8,669 nt of DNA from an uncultured Pirellula sp. (GTDB taxonomy: Bacteria > Planctomycetota > Planctomycetia > Pirellulales > Pirellulaceae). Position 1 is the stretch's first letter; every line of letters starts with the position of its first letter. A program made the position numbers and the translations under genes. The stretch covers positions 1-8,669 of the forward strand of contig CAITIF010000727.1 in assembly GCA_903892365.1 (NCBI GenBank). Reading direction: 5' to 3'. The notes beneath the pieces are model-generated. The model did not search any database. It saw only the letters and a program-made list of their open reading frames with translations, and had not been told where the DNA came from. Of the stretch, positions 6,364 through 8,669 are shown piece after piece.

Positions 6364-7491
6364 CTACTTGAGCCGAAGAGCTACGTGCTTGATCTTTTGA
6401 CGCTTCCAGGTGTAGGCAATGTGCACGGTGTCGTCAGCCGCCTGAATCACGGCCGGATAACTAAACTCCTGATTCGGCTCATTCTCCAGCTCCAAGATGG
6501 ATGTCCAATGCGATCCATCGGTTGAAATCGCCACGTTGAGCGGCGAACGCTCTCCACCCCACTCACCCGACTTCTTCGTGGCATGGTTGTAGACCAGCAA
6601 GTGCCGACCATCGCGCAGCGTAATCGCATCGGTGCCCGAATTCGGATTGGGTAAGGACGTCAACTTCATCTCGGACCATGTCAGGCCTAGATCCGGCGAT
6701 TCCATCTGGAAAACAAAGCCCTGCTGCGTTCTGCCGATGGCGGCAAGCCGGTTTCCGCCAAGCTTTAAAACACTCGGTTGAATCGCACCAATCTTCCTGG
6801 GATCATTGATCGGTTTGGTGCGAGACCATGCGCGGTCCTTCAACGACAGACGCTCAAAATACACAGTCCACAGATCGCTACCGTCGTCTGTCTCATGGCT
6901 GGTTGGACACAGAATCGAACCATCGTCAAGCTCGATCGGCTTGTTCTTGATCGGCCCCAGAATACCTTCGGGAAGCCTGACCGGGTCGCTCCAAGATACT
7001 CCTTGATCCACCGAGGTTGTTAGCATTCCCCACCAAGACTGAGGGCTAGGTCCCGCTTTATAAAACAGCATCAACGGACCTGATGACGGTTGGAACAAAA
7101 CAGGATTCCATGTCGGATACCGTTGAGCGGATGTGTTCGCGACTCCACCCACGTCGGTTGCTCCTGTCCAGTGAAACTGGACGCCATTCGCAACCTCCAC
7201 CGGCGACGTCCATCCACCGGCTTCCTTTCTGGAAATCCAAATTCCAACATCCTCGGACTTCTCATACTTACCACCAAACCATGCGATGACGATCGTTCCA
7301 TCCGACGCTTGTACCACGGTGGATGCATGACAGCTCGGGAACGGGACTTGATCAAAGACAAATTCGCTGACGACCACCGCTGCATCCTGAGCCCAACAAT
7401 CGGTACGCGGCAGTGCGAAACACGCACACATCAAAAGAGACAGGGTGAATGCGCCCCTGTGGATCGCATTGCGAGAACACTTCCACATCAT
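6364..7491 (-). CDS. Secreted BNR/Asp-box sialidase-like beta-propeller protein
   Basis: This 375-residue protein has an N-terminal signal peptide (basic start, hydrophobic core about 14-27, likely cleavage near WAQ at 33-35) and then a six-bladed beta-propeller of the sialidase/neuraminidase superfamily (BNR repeat-like). Asp boxes are visible at 160-167 (SVDQGVSW) and 265-272 (SPDLGLTW), with a shortened one at 323-329 (STDGSHW). Family landmarks are CHAST (54-58), WFGG (71-74), TWNPVLF (127-133), FYKAG (143-147), GPIKNKP (179-185) and FSYPAV (343-348). The FRIP-type arginine motif of true GH33 sialidases is replaced by the CHAST region, so sialic acid may not be the substrate; a related glycosidase or polysaccharide lyase is possible. 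It lies 78 bp downstream of the esterase-like gene on the same strand, suggesting a shared role in extracellular glycan breakdown. An AGAAGG ribosome-binding-like sequence (7502-7507) sits 10 nt before the ATG at 7491; the second codon is also ATG. Confidence 0.84.
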   Translation of the reverse strand: MMWKCSRNAIHRGAFTLSLLMCACFALPRTDCWAQDAAVVVSEFVFDQVPFPSCHASTVVQASDGTIVIAWFGGKYEKSEDVGIWISRKEAGGWTSPVEVANGVQFHWTGATDVGGVANTSAQRYPTWNPVLFQPSSGPLMLFYKAGPSPQSWWGMLTTSVDQGVSWSDPVRLPEGILGPIKNKPIELDDGSILCPTSHETDDGSDLWTVYFERLSLKDRAWSRTKPINDPRKIGAIQPSVLKLGGNRLAAIGRTQQGFVFQMESPDLGLTWSEMKLTSLPNPNSGTDAITLRDGRHLLVYNHATKKSGEWGGERSPLNVAISTDGSHWTSILELENEPNQEFSYPAVIQAADDTVHIAYTWKRQKIKHVALRLK

Positions 7492-7501
7492 GCTTACTGG
7501 G

Positions 7502-7507
7502 CCTTCT
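7502..7507 (-). promoter_or_regulatory. Ribosome binding site of the sialidase-like gene
   Basis: The minus strand reads AGAAGG, 10 nt before the first ATG and 13 nt before the second. The spacing mildly favours the start at 7491. Confidence 0.4.
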
Positions 7508-7569
7508 AGGAAAGGAAGAATTTGACTTTCAACACCTGTCGCAAAATAATGACCATGGTAAACGCTTGT

Positions 7570-8669
7570 CTATCGTAATGGACCATAGCGCAACGCTCCG
7601 GGAATGAACATCGGATCGTAAACCGAATCAATCTTCCCAAAGTCGAACGGGACAATCCCTTCCGAAACGGTCGCAGTTCCTGGCCGTAGCTTCTTCGCTG
7701 CGATAGCCAAAAATCCGGACTCCTCTTTACCATCCAGCGTCACTTTCGTTCCTTTGTTCTGAGCATTCAATTCATCCAGAACGCGAACCAAGACGGCAAC
7801 TTTGCGAATGGCCTGTGGTGCGTTGTAGCCGTAGGTGTAGCTTGCAGCAGGTCTAGGATTTTTAACGCGAGGCTGCTCGGCTGCCATGGAAAACCCATTG
7901 GCATCGCGAACCCACATCACGGTATTGCGACCAGTCGCGGGTTCGTTCACCAGCTGAATCGTCATGGTTGACTCCGAACCAATGTCTTTGGCTACCATCA
8001 ATTCACCCACAACGGTGTTGACCGAATTTTTCACTTGGTAGCGGGTCTCGCCAGAATCCGTCACGGACTTGGTCACGCTCAGCGATTTCGCAATCGTGTT
8101 GGCAGGCTCCAAAATGGTGCCCCAACCTTCCACGGAGATTTCAGGCTTGCTCTTGATCTGTTGCGCCACATCCGCTTTCCAATTCGCCAATAGCTTTGCC
8201 TCCCACGCGACACCGCTGTTTGGTGCGGGATGCTCTTGATCCCAAACCGTCAAAGCACTCGGATCGAGCACTTCGAAGTCCTTTTCTAGAATCGGCTCTT
8301 TGAATCCAAGGCCAAACGATTGGTTAATAAATCCATAGAGAGCGACCCGCGAGACATGGTTGAAGTTATGCGGGAAGTGAACAGCAGGAAACAATCGCAC
8401 GCGATCTTTTACGCCGAACAACTCATAGATTTTTTGCAATTCTGGGAACCCGTCTTTGGGCATGGTTCGGGTCCAATCATCTGCCGCCGTTAACCCCATG
8501 GGTCTTGGAGCAATCAGGGAAGCAAGTTCGATATTCCCAGTGCCAACGCGAAGGCTGGATGCGTTCTCGCACGTGCATCCACCTTGCATGCCCGTGCTGA
8601 CCATCACAGCCGGAAAAGCACATGCGATTCGAGGTTCCACGGCTGCTGCCACAAAGGCTTGAGTCCCAC
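7570..8669 (-). CDS. Acetylxylan-esterase-like alpha/beta hydrolase, 5' end outside window
   Basis: This is the C-terminal part of a larger carbohydrate-esterase-like protein. The frame is open to the right edge: before the GTG at 8652 the sequence reads GTQAF, the tail of the nucleophile-elbow region (GxSGGGTQ in this family), so the GTG is internal and the nucleophile serine lies just outside. Visible parts are EPRI, the conserved PAVMVSTGMQGGCTCENA segment with a paired-cysteine motif, APRPMGLTAADDW with the likely catalytic Asp, and HFPHNFNHVSR with the likely catalytic His. After the hydrolase domain comes a second region of about 230 residues, poor in motifs, ending in DPMFIPGALRYGPLR, a tail I associate with planctomycete homologues. 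The protein probably removes acetyl groups from plant or algal polysaccharides outside the cytoplasm; the substrate is inferred only. The signal peptide, if any, is not in view. It probably shares a transcript with the sialidase-like gene. Confidence 0.83.
   Translation of the reverse strand, partial: GTQAFVAAAVEPRIACAFPAVMVSTGMQGGCTCENASSLRVGTGNIELASLIAPRPMGLTAADDWTRTMPKDGFPELQKIYELFGVKDRVRLFPAVHFPHNFNHVSRVALYGFINQSFGLGFKEPILEKDFEVLDPSALTVWDQEHPAPNSGVAWEAKLLANWKADVAQQIKSKPEISVEGWGTILEPANTIAKSLSVTKSVTDSGETRYQVKNSVNTVVGELMVAKDIGSESTMTIQLVNEPATGRNTVMWVRDANGFSMAAEQPRVKNPRPAASYTYGYNAPQAIRKVAVLVRVLDELNAQNKGTKVTLDGKEESGFLAIAAKKLRPGTATVSEGIVPFDFGKIDSVYDPMFIPGALRYGPLR

Noticed and set aside
7090..7509. 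139-residue plus-strand ORF opposite the sialidase-like gene
   Set aside because: Antisense to a gene with clear signal peptide and Asp boxes; no motif in its own translation.

Overview
The window looks like chromosomal DNA of a planctomycete, most likely of the Pirellulaceae (Rhodopirellula-like). This is an inference from three things. The esterase and sialidase-like families are typical of that group, most start codons lack a clear Shine-Dalgarno sequence, and the genes are loosely spaced at moderate GC. No rRNA, tRNA, CRISPR array, transposase or integrase is visible.

Layout: bases 1-466 hold no gene I can support. A doubtful small minus-strand ORF lies at 467-736. It sits almost back to back with a small plus-strand lipoprotein gene (745-1047), the only convincing plus-strand gene. 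All other genes read on the minus strand. In transcription order they are: a secreted or periplasmic acetylxylan-esterase-like alpha/beta hydrolase (7570 to beyond the right edge, 5' end missing), a secreted BNR/Asp-box sialidase-like beta-propeller protein (6364-7491), the A subunit of a type IIA topoisomerase (3602-6103), its B subunit (1618-3531), and a small XRE-like helix-turn-helix protein (1160-1435).

The core of the window is the topoisomerase pair. A and B are 70 bp apart and probably co-transcribed, and would form an A2B2 enzyme. The B subunit is short, without the large insert of E. coli GyrB. The A subunit has no canonical GyrA box in the first C-terminal blade. Both point to a topoisomerase IV (ParC/ParE)-like enzyme rather than a standard gyrase, although automatic annotation could call them gyrA/gyrB. 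The hydrolase and sialidase-like genes, 78 bp apart, form a second probable transcription unit for extracellular polysaccharide breakdown. The lipoprotein and the HTH gene converge on a strong hairpin at 1107-1133.

I did not find clear evidence of a new biological system. The points most worth a second look are the mixed gyrase/topoisomerase IV character of the A subunit, a perfect dyad in its upstream region, the orphan HTH regulator downstream of parE, and the sialidase-like protein that lacks the usual arginine motif of true sialidases.
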